Shown in pieces: positions 23,830 through 32,995 of a stretch of DNA of 40,448 bases. The DNA lies in NCBI GenBank assembly GCA_021203545.1, contig JAJQAZ010000060.1:1-40448 (forward strand), in the 5' to 3' direction. A model generated the notes under the pieces. That model worked only from the letters and a program-made list of their open reading frames with translations, made no database searches and had not been told where the DNA came from. Origin of the DNA: Tannerellaceae bacterium. GTDB lineage: Bacteria > Bacteroidota > Bacteroidia > Bacteroidales > Tannerellaceae. The translations under genes and the position numbers were made by a program. Within the stretch, counting starts at the first letter, position 1, and each line of letters begins with the position of its first letter.

Positions 23830-25866
23830 ATGGCAAATCTCCTGGAATATACTCTTTCCCTAAAGGATAAGATTAGCGGGGTTCTGCAAAAAGTGGGTGC
23901 GGAAAACAATAAGCTAAACGAGTCCTGGCAGAAGGTACAGCAGAATGTAAGCAAAGTAAGTGCTGCTTCCGTAAAATGCGGAAACAGTATCTCAGGACTA
24001 AAAAAACATGTTGAAGCCCTTCGTACCCAGAGAGATTTGATCCCGGAGAAAAATATCCAGACTATCCGGCGTACAAACGATGAGATCCGGAAACTGGAAG
24101 GCCGTATCCGGTCTATGGAAGGAGCAGCAAGCGGAGGAAGGGTTAAAAAGTGGTTTACCAGTCTTCAAACCGCTGTTCCGGCCATTTCTTTACTTCTTAA
24201 TCCCTTGGTTCTGCTCGGGGCTGCCATCTACAAAGTCTCTTCTTATCTAAAAGATTCAGAAGAAGCCTGGAACACGCAGGCGGAAGCCGAGGCCAAACTG
24301 GGGGCTGTAATGCGAAACACAATGAATGCCCGTAAGGAGGATATTGATAGTATTCTCTCCCTTACAGCCGCCCAGCAGGCTCTTGGTGTTATCGGCGATG
24401 AAGTACAGATCGCAGGAGCCCAGGAACTATCAACCTATTTATCTAAAAGGGAATCTTTAGAGAAGCTTATCCCTGTCATGAATGACATGGTAGCCCAGCA
24501 ATATGGCTATAATGCTTCCGGTGAGCAGGCGGTAGGAATTGCCACCATGATGGGTAAAGTAATGGATGGGCAGGTTGGCGCCCTTTCCCGTTACGGTTAT
24601 AAATTCACCGAAGCACAGGAGAAAATCTTAAAGTATGGAACTGAATCACAAAGAGCGGCAACCCTTGCCAAAGTCGTAACGGATGCGGTAGGAGGAGTAA
24701 ACGCAGCCCTGGCTGCTACTCCTGAAGGTAAGCTCAAACAGCACGCCAACGAAATGGGTGACCTTCAGGAGAGGATCGGCCGCCTATATGTACAGGTTCA
24801 GGCTTCGCTTCTTCCTATTTTTGAATGGTTCCGTGGGATGTTATCTGATGTTATTGATTGGCTGGAAAGCAACCGGGATGCTATTCTAACTATAATAAAT
24901 ACGATTGCCAAAGTATTTAAAACAGCTTTTACCATCGTTCTATTTCCGATAAAGCTAGTCGTTGAGGCCCTTGGCTGGTGGAAAGAGAAACTGGAAGAAG
25001 GCCAGCCGGTTGTTGTTATCCTTACCGGCCTTGTGTCGGCTTTTGGCCTGGCCCTCGTTGCAATGGAAGCTCCTATGATGGCAATGGCTGTATGGTCCGG
25101 AATTGTTACGGCCGCTAAATGGCTGTGGACAGCGGCGCAATGGGCACTTAACGCGGCGATGTATGCCAATCCTATTGTATGGATTATCACCCTTATTATT
25201 GGTCTTATTGGTGTTATTACCTATGTATGCTATAAAATAGATGGCTGGCGCTCTCTTTGGGAAGGGGTTGTCGGTTTTATGAAACATGTGTTTTTGGGAT
25301 ACGTGGAATCGGTAAAGTTATACTGGGATACGATGATTAACGGCATCCTGATAGGTATTGATAAAATAAAACTGGGCTGGTATAAATTCAAAGAGGAATG
25401 CGGTATTGGTAACTCGGATGAGAACCAGCGGGCCATTGCAGAGATTAATAAATCGGTTGAAGACAGACAAAACGCAATCCTTGATGGGGCAAAAAAGGTG
25501 CTGCACCATGCAAATAAAGCAAAAGAATCGCTCTCCGGAATTGATATGTCATGGACCTCTGAACGGTCGCTCTCTGATCTTACTTCCAGTATGAAAGCAA
25601 AACTGGGTATTGAAACACCCTCTATTCCCGGAATGAATCCCGCCCATAGCGGAACCGGAAGTGAGGGGGATAATACCCTTTCCTCCGGGGCGGTTAATTC
25701 CATTGCAACAGGTGGAAGTAAAAGCACCACCATAAACATAACCTTGGGTAACCTTGTAGAGAACCTTATTTTCGAAGGTGGCTATGAAGGTAGCCGGGAT
25801 GAGATGATGCGTGATCTGGAAAGCCAGTTAATTAGAGTTTTACAAATGGCAAAATCGGTACAATAA
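23830..25866 (+). CDS. Tape measure protein
   Basis: This 678-residue protein sets tail length. It has an N-terminal coiled coil (residues ~25-100), a helical TMP domain with repeated AQE/LGVIGDEVQIA, and central hydrophobic segments (PAISLLLNPLVLLGAAIY; YANPIVWIITLIIGLIGVI). It follows the frameshifted chaperone and precedes the baseplate genes. At about 1.5 A per residue, it predicts a tail near 100 nm. The hydrophobic parts are typical of TMPs that insert into the host inner membrane. Confidence 0.85.
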   Translation: MANLLEYTLSLKDKISGVLQKVGAENNKLNESWQKVQQNVSKVSAASVKCGNSISGLKKHVEALRTQRDLIPEKNIQTIRRTNDEIRKLEGRIRSMEGAASGGRVKKWFTSLQTAVPAISLLLNPLVLLGAAIYKVSSYLKDSEEAWNTQAEAEAKLGAVMRNTMNARKEDIDSILSLTAAQQALGVIGDEVQIAGAQELSTYLSKRESLEKLIPVMNDMVAQQYGYNASGEQAVGIATMMGKVMDGQVGALSRYGYKFTEAQEKILKYGTESQRAATLAKVVTDAVGGVNAALAATPEGKLKQHANEMGDLQERIGRLYVQVQASLLPIFEWFRGMLSDVIDWLESNRDAILTIINTIAKVFKTAFTIVLFPIKLVVEALGWWKEKLEEGQPVVVILTGLVSAFGLALVAMEAPMMAMAVWSGIVTAAKWLWTAAQWALNAAMYANPIVWIITLIIGLIGVITYVCYKIDGWRSLWEGVVGFMKHVFLGYVESVKLYWDTMINGILIGIDKIKLGWYKFKEECGIGNSDENQRAIAEINKSVEDRQNAILDGAKKVLHHANKAKESLSGIDMSWTSERSLSDLTSSMKAKLGIETPSIPGMNPAHSGTGSEGDNTLSSGAVNSIATGGSKSTTINITLGNLVENLIFEGGYEGSRDEMMRDLESQLIRVLQMAKSVQ

Positions 25867-26495
25867 TGGCAACATATGATTTAAACAAACTGATTCCTTC
25901 GGTTAATGCCGGCTATAATGGAAACCCATTTGGCCCGGGTAAAATAACCATAAATAAGGCGCTCGGTAGCATTGGAGCTATTCCTCCGTACTTTATACCA
26001 AAGAAAGAAGATATTATCACCCGGGTAAATGACCCGGGAGAGATCATCCGGGGATATGAAGCAACGAAAGTACTTTACTCCGTGATGCCCATTTCGTTAA
26101 AAAGAGAAGAGGATAAAGAATGGTTTACCCTGCCACTTGAGCCGCTTGTTTCAGTCCGGGGCCGCAATATCATTGTACGCCGCTCTGTTGCAAAGTCTAG
26201 CCACAAAGGATCAGTTAAAGAGCGCTGGAGCCAGGACGACTTTGAAATTACGATACAGGGAGTCGTCTCTATAAATGAAGAGGAAGAGTATCCGGAGCGA
26301 TATGTAAACTCCCTTCTTACTCTTTTTAATGAAAGGCAGCCCATAGAAGTGGACCAGCAGATACTGCTTCTTCTGGGTATTAAATACCTGGTTATTGAAT
26401 CCGTTACGTTCCCACACACCAAGGGCCTTCAGAACCAGAATTTTGAACTAAAGGCCTACAGTGATTATCCTATTAATCTTTTAGTATCCCTTTAA
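25866..26495 (+). CDS. Tail/baseplate protein of Bacteroidales phages (DUF6046-like)
   Basis: This 209-residue protein has a glycine- and proline-rich N terminus (NAGYNGNPFGPGKITINKAL) and a C-terminal beta domain with EEEEYPERYVNSLLTLFNE. The position between tape measure and hub is that of Mu gpN, the DNA circulation or hub-linking protein. The family assignment is from general pattern. The start overlaps the tape-measure stop as TAATG, indicating coupling. It is intact and single-frame. Confidence 0.6.
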   Translation: MATYDLNKLIPSVNAGYNGNPFGPGKITINKALGSIGAIPPYFIPKKEDIITRVNDPGEIIRGYEATKVLYSVMPISLKREEDKEWFTLPLEPLVSVRGRNIIVRRSVAKSSHKGSVKERWSQDDFEITIQGVVSINEEEEYPERYVNSLLTLFNERQPIEVDQQILLLLGIKYLVIESVTFPHTKGLQNQNFELKAYSDYPINLLVSL

Positions 26496-26496
26496 T

Positions 26497-27456
26497 ATGT
26501 TTGCGATGAACTTTGATATTCAGATAGGCGGTTACCGGCTCCAGATGTTAGAATCTGTTACTATAAAAAAGAGCGTGGAGTCTCTTTCTGATACCGCCGT
26601 TATTACCATTCCGGGAACTACCTATAACCGGGCGCTGGAAATAGAAGATAAAATTTCCCCAGGTGACCGGGTTCAGGTGCGCTTTGGTTACGATGCTACC
26701 GGGGAAGATCTTCCTCTGGAATTTTTGGGATACGTAGAAACGATCTCAACGGATAACGGCTCTATCCGGATTAACTGCGAAGATGAAATGTATAACCTTA
26801 GAAAAGATCTTCAGGACAAAGCCTTCCAAAATACGACACTAAAGGACATTTTAAAACATGTCTTTTCCGAGATTGGAGGTTTTGACTTTGTTTGCGACTA
26901 CGATCTGAAGTATGATAAGTTTGTTATCCATAACGCAACAGCCTTCGATGTACTTAAAAAGCTTCAGGAGGATACCGGGGCCAATGTCTATCTTAAGGGA
27001 ACAACCCTTCATCTTCATCCACAGTATTCAGAACTGGCAGGTAAAGTGATCTATGATTTTGCCAGGAACATTGAGAAATCCGATCTTAAATACATGGACG
27101 AAAAGAAACGGAAGTTTCAGGTGGTAGTCGAAGGAACTGACCAGAAAGGAAAAGTCGTAAAAGTTGTAAAGGGAACACCGGGCGGAGATAAACTCACTTT
27201 TAAACGTCCTGGAATTGCAGATAAAGAGTCTCTTGAGAAGATTGCAGAGGAGCAGCTGAAGATTCGTAGTTATTCCGGCTACGAGGGTAACTTAACCGGA
27301 TGGCTGATCCCCGAGGTTGAGCCCACCTTTCAAGCAGAAATCCGGGATCAAGACTACGAGTATAAGACCGGTACTTATTACGTTATTTCAGTTGAAACCT
27401 CTTTTTCAGAAAGAGGGGGCAGCCGTAAAGTTACAATCGGAAAAAAGATATCCTAA
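26497..27456 (+). CDS. Baseplate hub protein (gpD/gpP-like)
   Basis: This is a 319-residue protein with the N-terminal half of the gp27-like hub fold: DIQIGGYRLQMLESVTIKKS, FGYDATGEDLPLEFLGYVET, DVLKKLQEDTGANVYLKG and a C-terminal barrel (LTGWLIPEVEPTF). The hub is a trimer at the tube tip that holds the spike. It follows the linking protein and precedes the spike. All parts are present and the length agrees with P2 gpD (~380) and Mu gpP. Confidence 0.8.
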   Translation: MFAMNFDIQIGGYRLQMLESVTIKKSVESLSDTAVITIPGTTYNRALEIEDKISPGDRVQVRFGYDATGEDLPLEFLGYVETISTDNGSIRINCEDEMYNLRKDLQDKAFQNTTLKDILKHVFSEIGGFDFVCDYDLKYDKFVIHNATAFDVLKKLQEDTGANVYLKGTTLHLHPQYSELAGKVIYDFARNIEKSDLKYMDEKKRKFQVVVEGTDQKGKVVKVVKGTPGGDKLTFKRPGIADKESLEKIAEEQLKIRSYSGYEGNLTGWLIPEVEPTFQAEIRDQDYEYKTGTYYVISVETSFSERGGSRKVTIGKKIS

Positions 27457-28124
27457 TGGACAGACTATCAGAAATAAGGCACCTTATAAAATCGGTTGCC
27501 GGCACGGATCAAAAACCGGATGCTTTCCATCTTATGGAAGTAACGGGCATAGAGGAAGATACCTGCCGGGCTAAACTGGGTGATTTGGAAATACCTGAAA
27601 TCCGCCTTTCTTCTATTTTTAAAGGAGCGGAAAACGGGATACTTATTATCCCGGAGATTGGAAGTATTATCCTGGTTGCTGACCTTTCAATGGGTGAGCT
27701 GCGTGATCTTGTAGCGATTGCTTATTCTGAAATTCAATCCATCCGGATTCGCAAAGAGGATACAACCATTTACCATGATAAAGATACAGTCCGGATAGAA
27801 ACCGGAAAGAATACATTTTATATGGATAAAGAAAGTACCTCTTTTTCTTTGGGCGAAAGTAACGTCCGGATCGAAAGCGGCCTTATCCGGCTAAATAGTG
27901 GAACTAATGAGGGCCTTACAAAAGTAAAAGAAGTAACCGCCCGGCTAAATGAAATAGAAAGAGACATAAACACTTTAAAAGACTTATGGAACGGCTGGCA
28001 GCCAGTTAACACGACTTTGGAGCCGGATGCCACTTTTCTTCATTCAACTATGGCAGCATGGGCCGTTGCCCGGCTAACTGAAACTTCACAGGCAAGTATT
28101 GAAAACACTAAAGTTACTCATTAA
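27456..28124 (+). CDS. Baseplate spike protein (gp45/gpV-like)
   Basis: This 222-residue protein has an N-terminal OB-like region (FHLMEVTGIEEDTCRAKLGD; FKGAENGILIIPEIGSIILV) and a central stretch of short beta repeats (IRIRKEDTTIYHDKDTVRIE) typical of the triple-stranded spike. The C terminus is helical. The spike pierces the outer membrane. It overlaps the hub stop and precedes a gp25-like gene, as in Mu (gp45, gp46). The iron-binding HxH tip motif of P2 gpV was not seen. Confidence 0.75.
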   Translation: MDRLSEIRHLIKSVAGTDQKPDAFHLMEVTGIEEDTCRAKLGDLEIPEIRLSSIFKGAENGILIIPEIGSIILVADLSMGELRDLVAIAYSEIQSIRIRKEDTTIYHDKDTVRIETGKNTFYMDKESTSFSLGESNVRIESGLIRLNSGTNEGLTKVKEVTARLNEIERDINTLKDLWNGWQPVNTTLEPDATFLHSTMAAWAVARLTETSQASIENTKVTH

Positions 28125-28453
28125 TGGGAAAAGGAACTGATTTACTAATTGACCCGGATACCGGTGATCTTAAGGTAAGAAACGAAAGGAACCGCCAGGG
28201 GGTGATCCCTTTAGGTGTTGAAATTGGAGACGTGACCTATCAAAACCAGGCCATTTTGCTTCAGATGTCAAAGGGTGAATTAAAAGAAACGCCTGGTCTT
28301 GGTATTTCTATAAAGGACATGGTAGGAGATCACGAAATAACGGGCTGGAGACGGGAGATTATCTCCCAGATGGAAGCAGATGGGATGACAGTAAGTAAAG
28401 TAACTATTGACTTAAAAAAGGGAGAACTGGATATCGATGCAAGTTACGATTAA
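28124..28453 (+). CDS. gp25/gpW-like baseplate wedge protein
   Basis: This 109-residue protein is of the gp25-like type. It has DPDTGDLKVRNERN and a C-terminal domain with KDMVGDHEITGWRREIISQM, the pattern of T4 gp25/P2 gpW/Mu gp46 that starts sheath assembly. The start overlaps the spike stop. It is followed by a small LysM-like protein that overlaps its end. Intact. Confidence 0.7.
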   Translation: MGKGTDLLIDPDTGDLKVRNERNRQGVIPLGVEIGDVTYQNQAILLQMSKGELKETPGLGISIKDMVGDHEITGWRREIISQMEADGMTVSKVTIDLKKGELDIDASYD

Positions 28454-28721
28454 AAAACGTCAGTCACTTCTGGATATTGCAGTCCAGGAGATGGGAAGCC
28501 TTGAAGAGGCTCTTTCCCTTTCTATAGAAAACGATTTATCTGTATCGGAGGACCTTGAGGAAGGAAGACCTATAGAATACCGGGGTAAACATACTATAAC
28601 CGGGGTACTTTCTGCCAAAGGTGTCCGGCCGGCTACAGCAGTTTCTGAAGAGGATCAGGCGCTGGTACCATACGGAGGTATTGGATATATGAGTATTGAA
28701 GTAGATTTTATAGTAAGCTAA
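28437..28721 (+). CDS. Small LysM-like tail protein
   Basis: This 94-residue protein has an N-terminal segment with a LysM-type rhythm (QSLLDIAVQEMGSLEEALSL then ENDLSVSEDLEEG), the pattern of short peptidoglycan-binding or tail-tube-joining modules. It is not a full consensus LysM. It begins within the preceding gene (17-bp overlap) and overlaps the next start as TAATG, so the trio is translationally coupled. It probably belongs to the baseplate. Confidence 0.6.
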   Translation: MQVTIKKRQSLLDIAVQEMGSLEEALSLSIENDLSVSEDLEEGRPIEYRGKHTITGVLSAKGVRPATAVSEEDQALVPYGGIGYMSIEVDFIVS

Positions 28722-29545
28722 TGAGAACAATAGAAGAAATAAAAGAAAGTATTACAGCGGATTTTATGAACCAGGATACCATTGCGGAGCTATATGATTT
28801 TGAAGTCGGTGACTCTTTTTCTAAGCACTTTAGCCGGGTCTCTATCATTAATATCCTCTTTTACATCTTTGCCTCTGCAACCTGGGTAATTGAAAGCATG
28901 TGGGAAGAATATAAAATAGAGGTAGAAGAAAGGATTGAGGAAATTCTTCCCCACCGGCCTAAATGGTACAGGGATAAAGCACTCTATTTTATGAAAGATA
29001 AAGAACTGCTTCCCGACTCTGATAAATACGATACTACAGAGATGAGTGAGGAAGAGATTTTATCGGCCCGGGTAGTAAAAAATGCCGTAGCGGTAGAAAA
29101 TGAAGATTATTCTATTCTTACCATCAAAGTAAAAGGGGAAAATGGTGCACTTGATAAGGAAACAATGGATAGCCTTTCCCTATATTTTGCCACAATCAAA
29201 GATGCCGGGGTACGGATAGATCTTCTTAGCCTTCCCGGTGACGCCTTCCGCTGTGAAGTGGATGTGTACTATAACCCCATACTTTCAAAAGAAACGGTCA
29301 CTTCGGCCTGTCAGGATGCTATCCGCAAATATGTTGAGAATCTTCCTTTTAATGGTGAATATACCAATATGGCCCTTACGGATCATCTTCAGGGGGTGGA
29401 AGGGGTTAAGATCGTACATGTGGTAGATGTTTTTACAAAACCCTATAACGATAGTGTTGAAACAGCCGTACCGCTTCGGTGTATTCCGGAAGCGGGTTAT
29501 TTCGAGATTACAGAAATCCGGATAAACATGATAGCTTATGGGTAA
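28721..29545 (+). CDS. Baseplate J-like protein (gp47-like)
   Basis: This 274-residue protein matches the J-like baseplate wedge. It has a helical N-terminal part (ASATWVIESMWEEYKIEVEE), then KAGVRIDLLSL-like strands, and the C-terminal ENLPFNGEYTNMALTDHLQ. It is shorter than P2 gpJ (302) but in the expected position between gp25-like and tail-fibre genes. It overlaps both neighbours by a few bases. It forms the wedges around the hub. Confidence 0.7.
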   Translation: MRTIEEIKESITADFMNQDTIAELYDFEVGDSFSKHFSRVSIINILFYIFASATWVIESMWEEYKIEVEERIEEILPHRPKWYRDKALYFMKDKELLPDSDKYDTTEMSEEEILSARVVKNAVAVENEDYSILTIKVKGENGALDKETMDSLSLYFATIKDAGVRIDLLSLPGDAFRCEVDVYYNPILSKETVTSACQDAIRKYVENLPFNGEYTNMALTDHLQGVEGVKIVHVVDVFTKPYNDSVETAVPLRCIPEAGYFEITEIRINMIAYG

Positions 29546-30041
29546 ATTTGATCTTAATATAAAAAAACTGGGACTTCTTCTTCTTCCCACTTTTCTAAGA
29601 AGACCGGTCATTGCATCCCTAATGTATGCCTCTGTAACGGGCCTACATTATATATATAGTAATTTCTTAAGAGTACGCACTGGGCAAAATTACCGTCTAA
29701 CTCATAATGGCCAGGTATGCTATCTAAAGGCTGTTTTAAATGATTCTTTTGATACAACCAGCCGTAGAATAAGAATAAGTGATAGTAGTGAGGCCTCTGA
29801 AATAAGTATTATTTACAAAAGAGAGGAAGAAAAACCGGTTTATCTATGGCAAAGGAAAGAGGGCGGCGGTATGATCATAAATAAACGGGGATTTAGCGGT
29901 ACACAGAATTTTGATTTCTATATTGAAATCCCGTATTCTTTATATAATACTTTGCAGATCGAGCAGGTGGCTGCTTTGGCTAATACTTATAAACTGGCTT
30001 CTAAACGTTATAAATTTTCTATATACAATGAGCGAATATAA
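29538..30041 (+). CDS. Baseplate-distal protein (gp48/gpI position)
   Basis: This 167-residue protein starts MGKFDLNIKKLGLLLLPTFL and has beta-rich middle and C-terminal regions. No named family motif was recognised. Its place between J-like and the fibre genes is that of Mu gp48 or P2 gpI, which connect the wedge to fibres. It overlaps the J-like gene by 8 bp and the fibre gene by 14 bp. The AT content is a little higher than in neighbouring genes. Confidence 0.55.
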   Translation: MGKFDLNIKKLGLLLLPTFLRRPVIASLMYASVTGLHYIYSNFLRVRTGQNYRLTHNGQVCYLKAVLNDSFDTTSRRIRISDSSEASEISIIYKREEEKPVYLWQRKEGGGMIINKRGFSGTQNFDFYIEIPYSLYNTLQIEQVAALANTYKLASKRYKFSIYNERI

Positions 30042-30980
30042 ACAGGTAACGGGAAACTTTTTAACACAGACGGGAAATGATTTCCCTCTGGATTGTGATA
30101 CACTGGATATGCTTCAGAGAAATCTGTTTCTCTCTTTTGTCATCGGCAACGTGGCAGGTGATAAGCGTATTTTGTTAGGGTGTGAAAAAGAAAATAATGA
30201 TACCCGCCGTAAAGCCGGCTATGTATTTATCCGCACCGGCCTTCATCCGGAAGGTGAAGTCCTTTACTTTGAAGGCGGTAACATTTCAGCCGGCATGTAC
30301 CTTTATACAGAGGTAACCTCTATTTCTGCGCAAGGAAGTGTATATCCCCAGGCTTATACCACCCGTTATTTAAAAGAAGGGGTTGGGGATATAAGTTACA
30401 AATGGGCGGATTTTAAAGAGGCTGTCTCGATCCCGGATCTGGAAAGTAGAATAGAGGACCAAAATACTTTAATTAACAACATGGCCGCTACTCCACTTGG
30501 AATGGTTGAAATGTGGGCCGGATCACAAATTCCGGTAAATTATGCCCTTTGTGATGGAACTGCATTAAGAATAGATGAATACCCTGATTTATACGCTAAG
30601 ATTGGAACGGCTTTTAATTCCGGGCCCGACTGGCAGGGAAGTTCGTTGGTTACTTCTTCAGGGTATTTCCGTCTTCCGGATCTTAGGGGCGTTTTGTGGT
30701 TGGTTATGGAAGTTCAGATTATCCAAAAATTGGTAGTGCCGGTGGAGAAATAAAACACACACTAACCACCGCTGAAATGCCGACTCATACACACGTGCAA
30801 AATATACCTTCCAAAGCAGATGGAACCTGGAAAGGGGGCGGTAATAATTCTGATCCTAACAGTACAACACATCACAACACAAAAGATCAAAAATGGAGTA
30901 CAGAAAGTACAGGGGGAGGCCAACCCCACGAAAACCGTCCTCCCTATTATGCACTTGCTTATATAATGCGTTTAAAATAA
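30028..30980 (+). pseudogene. Tail-collar fibre gene, frameshifted near 30690
   Basis: The ATG at 30028 (MSEYKQVTGNF) opens a fibre protein. The N-terminal part is a baseplate-attachment domain. The C-terminal part is a phage tail-collar domain (GMVEMWAGSQIPVNYALCDG, then YFRLPDLRG). The frame breaks right after LRG at about 30690. One missing C would restore GRFVVGYGSSDYPKIGS, the usual collar continuation, and the rest (30696-30980) ends in PYYALAYIMRLK. Collar domains bind the host surface. The break would remove the receptor tip. Confidence 0.7.
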
Positions 30981-30986
30981 AATACA

Positions 30987-32653
30987 ATGACAACAGTAGA
31001 ACAATTAAAAGAGTGGTTTAAAAAGGGAAATACCCCAAAGAGGAACATTTCTGGCAGTGGTTGGATTCTTTTTGGCATAAAGACGAAAAAATTCCTCTTT
31101 CCGGTGTTGATGAACTTACGGATCATCTCAATGCAAAGTATGATAAAACAGATGGGAAAGTACTGGAAGAGAGAATGGATCTGGCAGAAACCAACATAGA
31201 GACTTTATTTAAGGTACAGGATGAACATGAAGAGTGGCTGGAAAAACACGATGATCACCTGGCCCGGCATGATGATCACATTGAAAGACATGACCAGCAT
31301 CTGGAAGAGCATGATAATACACTAGCCAGTCATGAAACCCGGATCACATCGGCAGAAAAAACTATTCTGAATCATGAGGCTCGTATCCAGACAAATGAGA
31401 GTGATATAGTCTCTTTAAAAGCAGTTGATAAGGTGCATGATGATAGGCTGGATAGTGCGGAAAAGGAAATAGAGGATCTGCATACTATGGATGAAGAGCA
31501 AAATGAGCGGATTGCCAGAAATGAAGAAACTGTTTCTAACCATGAGAACCGGATTACCAAAAACGAAGGGGATATCTCCGGCTTAAAGGGTACAGATGCA
31601 ATTCATGCAGGCCGGCTGGATACGGCTGAAAAAAACATTACTGACCTTCAAACCATCAGTCAGGAACATACCGACTGGATAACAGATGCCAAAGGAACAC
31701 TTTCCAATCATGGAGACCGGATCAGCAAAAACGAGGAAGATATATTAGGATTAAAATCCATGGACACTATTCATGGCCAAAGGTTGGATGCCGCTGAAAG
31801 TAACATCAGCGATCTGCAAGCTCTTGGTACTGATCAAAGTGAGTGGATTACAAAAACAGATCAGGCAATTTCCGGCCATGAGACCCGGATCACAAAGAAT
31901 GAAAGTGATATCTCCAGTCATAACACCCGGATCACAATCAACCAGACAGATATCTCCGGATTGAAGGCCGTAGATGTAAGCCATGCGGGTCGGTTAGATA
32001 CCGCTGAAAGTAATATCAGCGATCTGAAAACTATAGACACGATCCAAAATGAACGGATTGCAAAAGCAGAACAGGCTGTTTCTGGTTATGAAACCCGGAT
32101 TACAAAGAATGAAAGCGATATTTTTAGTCATAACATCCAGATCACAACTAATCAGGCAGATATATCTGAATTAAAAGCTACAGATGTATCCCATGCAGGC
32201 CGATTAGATATCGCTGAAAGTAATATCAGCGATTTGAAAACTATGGATACAATCCAAAATGAACGGATAACAAACGCAGAACAAATCCAATCAGAGCATG
32301 ACATTTGTATTAAAAATATTGAAAATAATGCTTCTGAAACAAGTTGTGTTCTATTATCTGGTAAGGTATCCGCTGATGGCTCTATTATTGTATCATATAA
32401 TCCGAAAGGTTTAATCGTTACATCAAACTATGATGATTCTATACAAGGTTATTTTATTACTATTCCTGGCTTAACAGATAATCATGTGCCACAACTTACA
32501 GCCTACCAATCAGGTTCCGGAGGTGTTATCGCAGCAAATATTAGAAGTTCAGATTCTGGCACATTATCATACCGTTTAATGAATATTTTAAAAGGTGAAT
32601 ATGTTAAATCTATTACTTATTTTACAGTATTCTCTCCTCAAGGATCTCAGTAG
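30987..32653 (+). pseudogene. Long coiled-coil tail fibre gene, frameshifted near 31035
   Basis: The ATG at 30987 (MTTVEQLKEWFKKG) opens the frame, which breaks after TPK. One missing G at about 31035 would restore EEHFWQWLDSFWHKDEK, and the frame then runs 530 codons to 32653. Residues 60-420 of that part are a regular trimeric coiled coil built from 56- and 70-residue repeats. The last ~100 residues form a small globular domain. It is the last prophage gene and probably the receptor-binding fibre. The fibre is tipped with no known catalytic domain. Confidence 0.7.
31460..32290 (+). repeat. 56- and 70-residue repeats in the fibre gene
   Basis: Units begin with codons for ESNISDL or EKEIEDL at 31460, 31628, 31796, 32006 and 32216. 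The first two units are 56 codons (8 heptads), the next two 70 (10 heptads, with an extra 14-residue insert SHNTRITINQTDIS or its variant). The last two full units are also very similar in DNA. Whole-heptad steps keep the coiled-coil register, so copies can be gained or lost. Confidence 0.75.
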
Positions 32654-32660
32654 ATTTTAT

Positions 32661-32702
32661 TATACTTTTTGTTTTGTTTTTATATACTTTTTATTTTGCC
32701 AA
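32661..32702 (-). promoter_or_regulatory. Right-end transposase-binding sites
   Basis: TATACTTTTT occurs at 32661-32670 and 32683-32692, exactly 22 bp apart and in inverted orientation to the left-end sites. The spacing equals that of adjacent MuA sites R1 and R2 in Mu. On the minus strand, the terminal 20 bases (TTGGCAAAATAAAAAGTATA) match the left terminus (GGGGAAAAACAAAAAGTATA) at 15 of 20 positions. Confidence 0.6.
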
Positions 32703-32708
32703 TTATAG
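32703..32708. repeat. Right target-site duplication (TTATAG)
   Basis: This copy of TTATAG directly follows the right prophage end and matches the one at 3157-3162. Confidence 0.5.
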
Positions 32709-32710
32709 TT

Positions 32711-32725
32711 TGTATTGTAGAGTGA
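32711..32725 (+). repeat. Right copy of a 15-bp direct repeat
   Basis: TGTATTGTAGAGTGA is identical to 2655-2669. The stretch 32703-32995 has no gene. Besides this repeat, it holds the large inverted repeat at 32844-32949 and an AT-rich region. Confidence 0.5.
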
Positions 32726-32843
32726 ATGTTTAGATATTGTCATAATGTGAGGTTAAATCGGCTTTTTCGTAACAGGTAAAAAAAATTATGTACAGTGAGT
32801 TTGTATCGTACTTACAGATTGTACCTGTTTTTAAGAAATTAGC

Positions 32844-32949
32844 TGTCAAACCAGAAAAGCTAAACCCCGTGAGAATCGAAAATTTGGAATGAATCTTCCT
32901 CTTGTTCGGAATAATAGATTCTCACAAGGTTTAATTTCCCCGTTTGACA
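32844..32949. repeat. Large imperfect inverted repeat (34-nt arms, 39-nt loop)
   Basis: Left arm 32844-32877 and right arm 32917-32949 share outer TGTCAAAC/GTTTGACA, middle TAAACC/GGTTTA and inner GTGAGAATC/GATTCTCAC blocks. Differences lie only between the blocks. The loop is 39 nt. The element is 47 bp past the stop of the 159-residue leftward gene. It could be a MITE-like element, a structured RNA or a recombinase site; no recombinase gene is adjacent. Confidence 0.6.
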
Positions 32950-32995
32950 AAATGATAGTTTTGGCATTTTGATAGATTATGACAAATAGAGATAT

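Larger units (their letters stand above)
3163..32702. mobile_element. Mu-like transposable prophage (contractile tail), probably defective
   Basis: The element contains homologues of Mu A and B, Gam, an HU-like protein, gp36, gpG, portal-MuF, prohead protease, sheath, tube, tape measure, hub, spike, gp25-like and J-like baseplate genes. Ends were placed by terminal inverted motifs related to ACAAAAAGTATA (left 3171 and 3261; right 32661 and 32683 on the other strand) and by the flanking TTATAG. Transposase A, protease/scaffold, capsid, holin-like, pre-sheath and both fibre genes carry a stop or frameshift, so it is unlikely to be fully functional as sequenced. The gene order differs from Mu: the regulators are central and the early operon runs outward to the left end. 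Confidence 0.85.

Noticed and set aside
30028-32653. Diversity-generating retroelement at the fibre genes
   Set aside because: Some Bacteroidales Mu-like phages carry one, but no reverse transcriptase gene and no template/variable repeat pair are visible here.
2655-32725. 15-bp direct repeats as attL/attR of an integrase
   Set aside because: No tyrosine or serine integrase is present, the left copy is ~500 bp outside the likely end, and transposase-type ends explain insertion.
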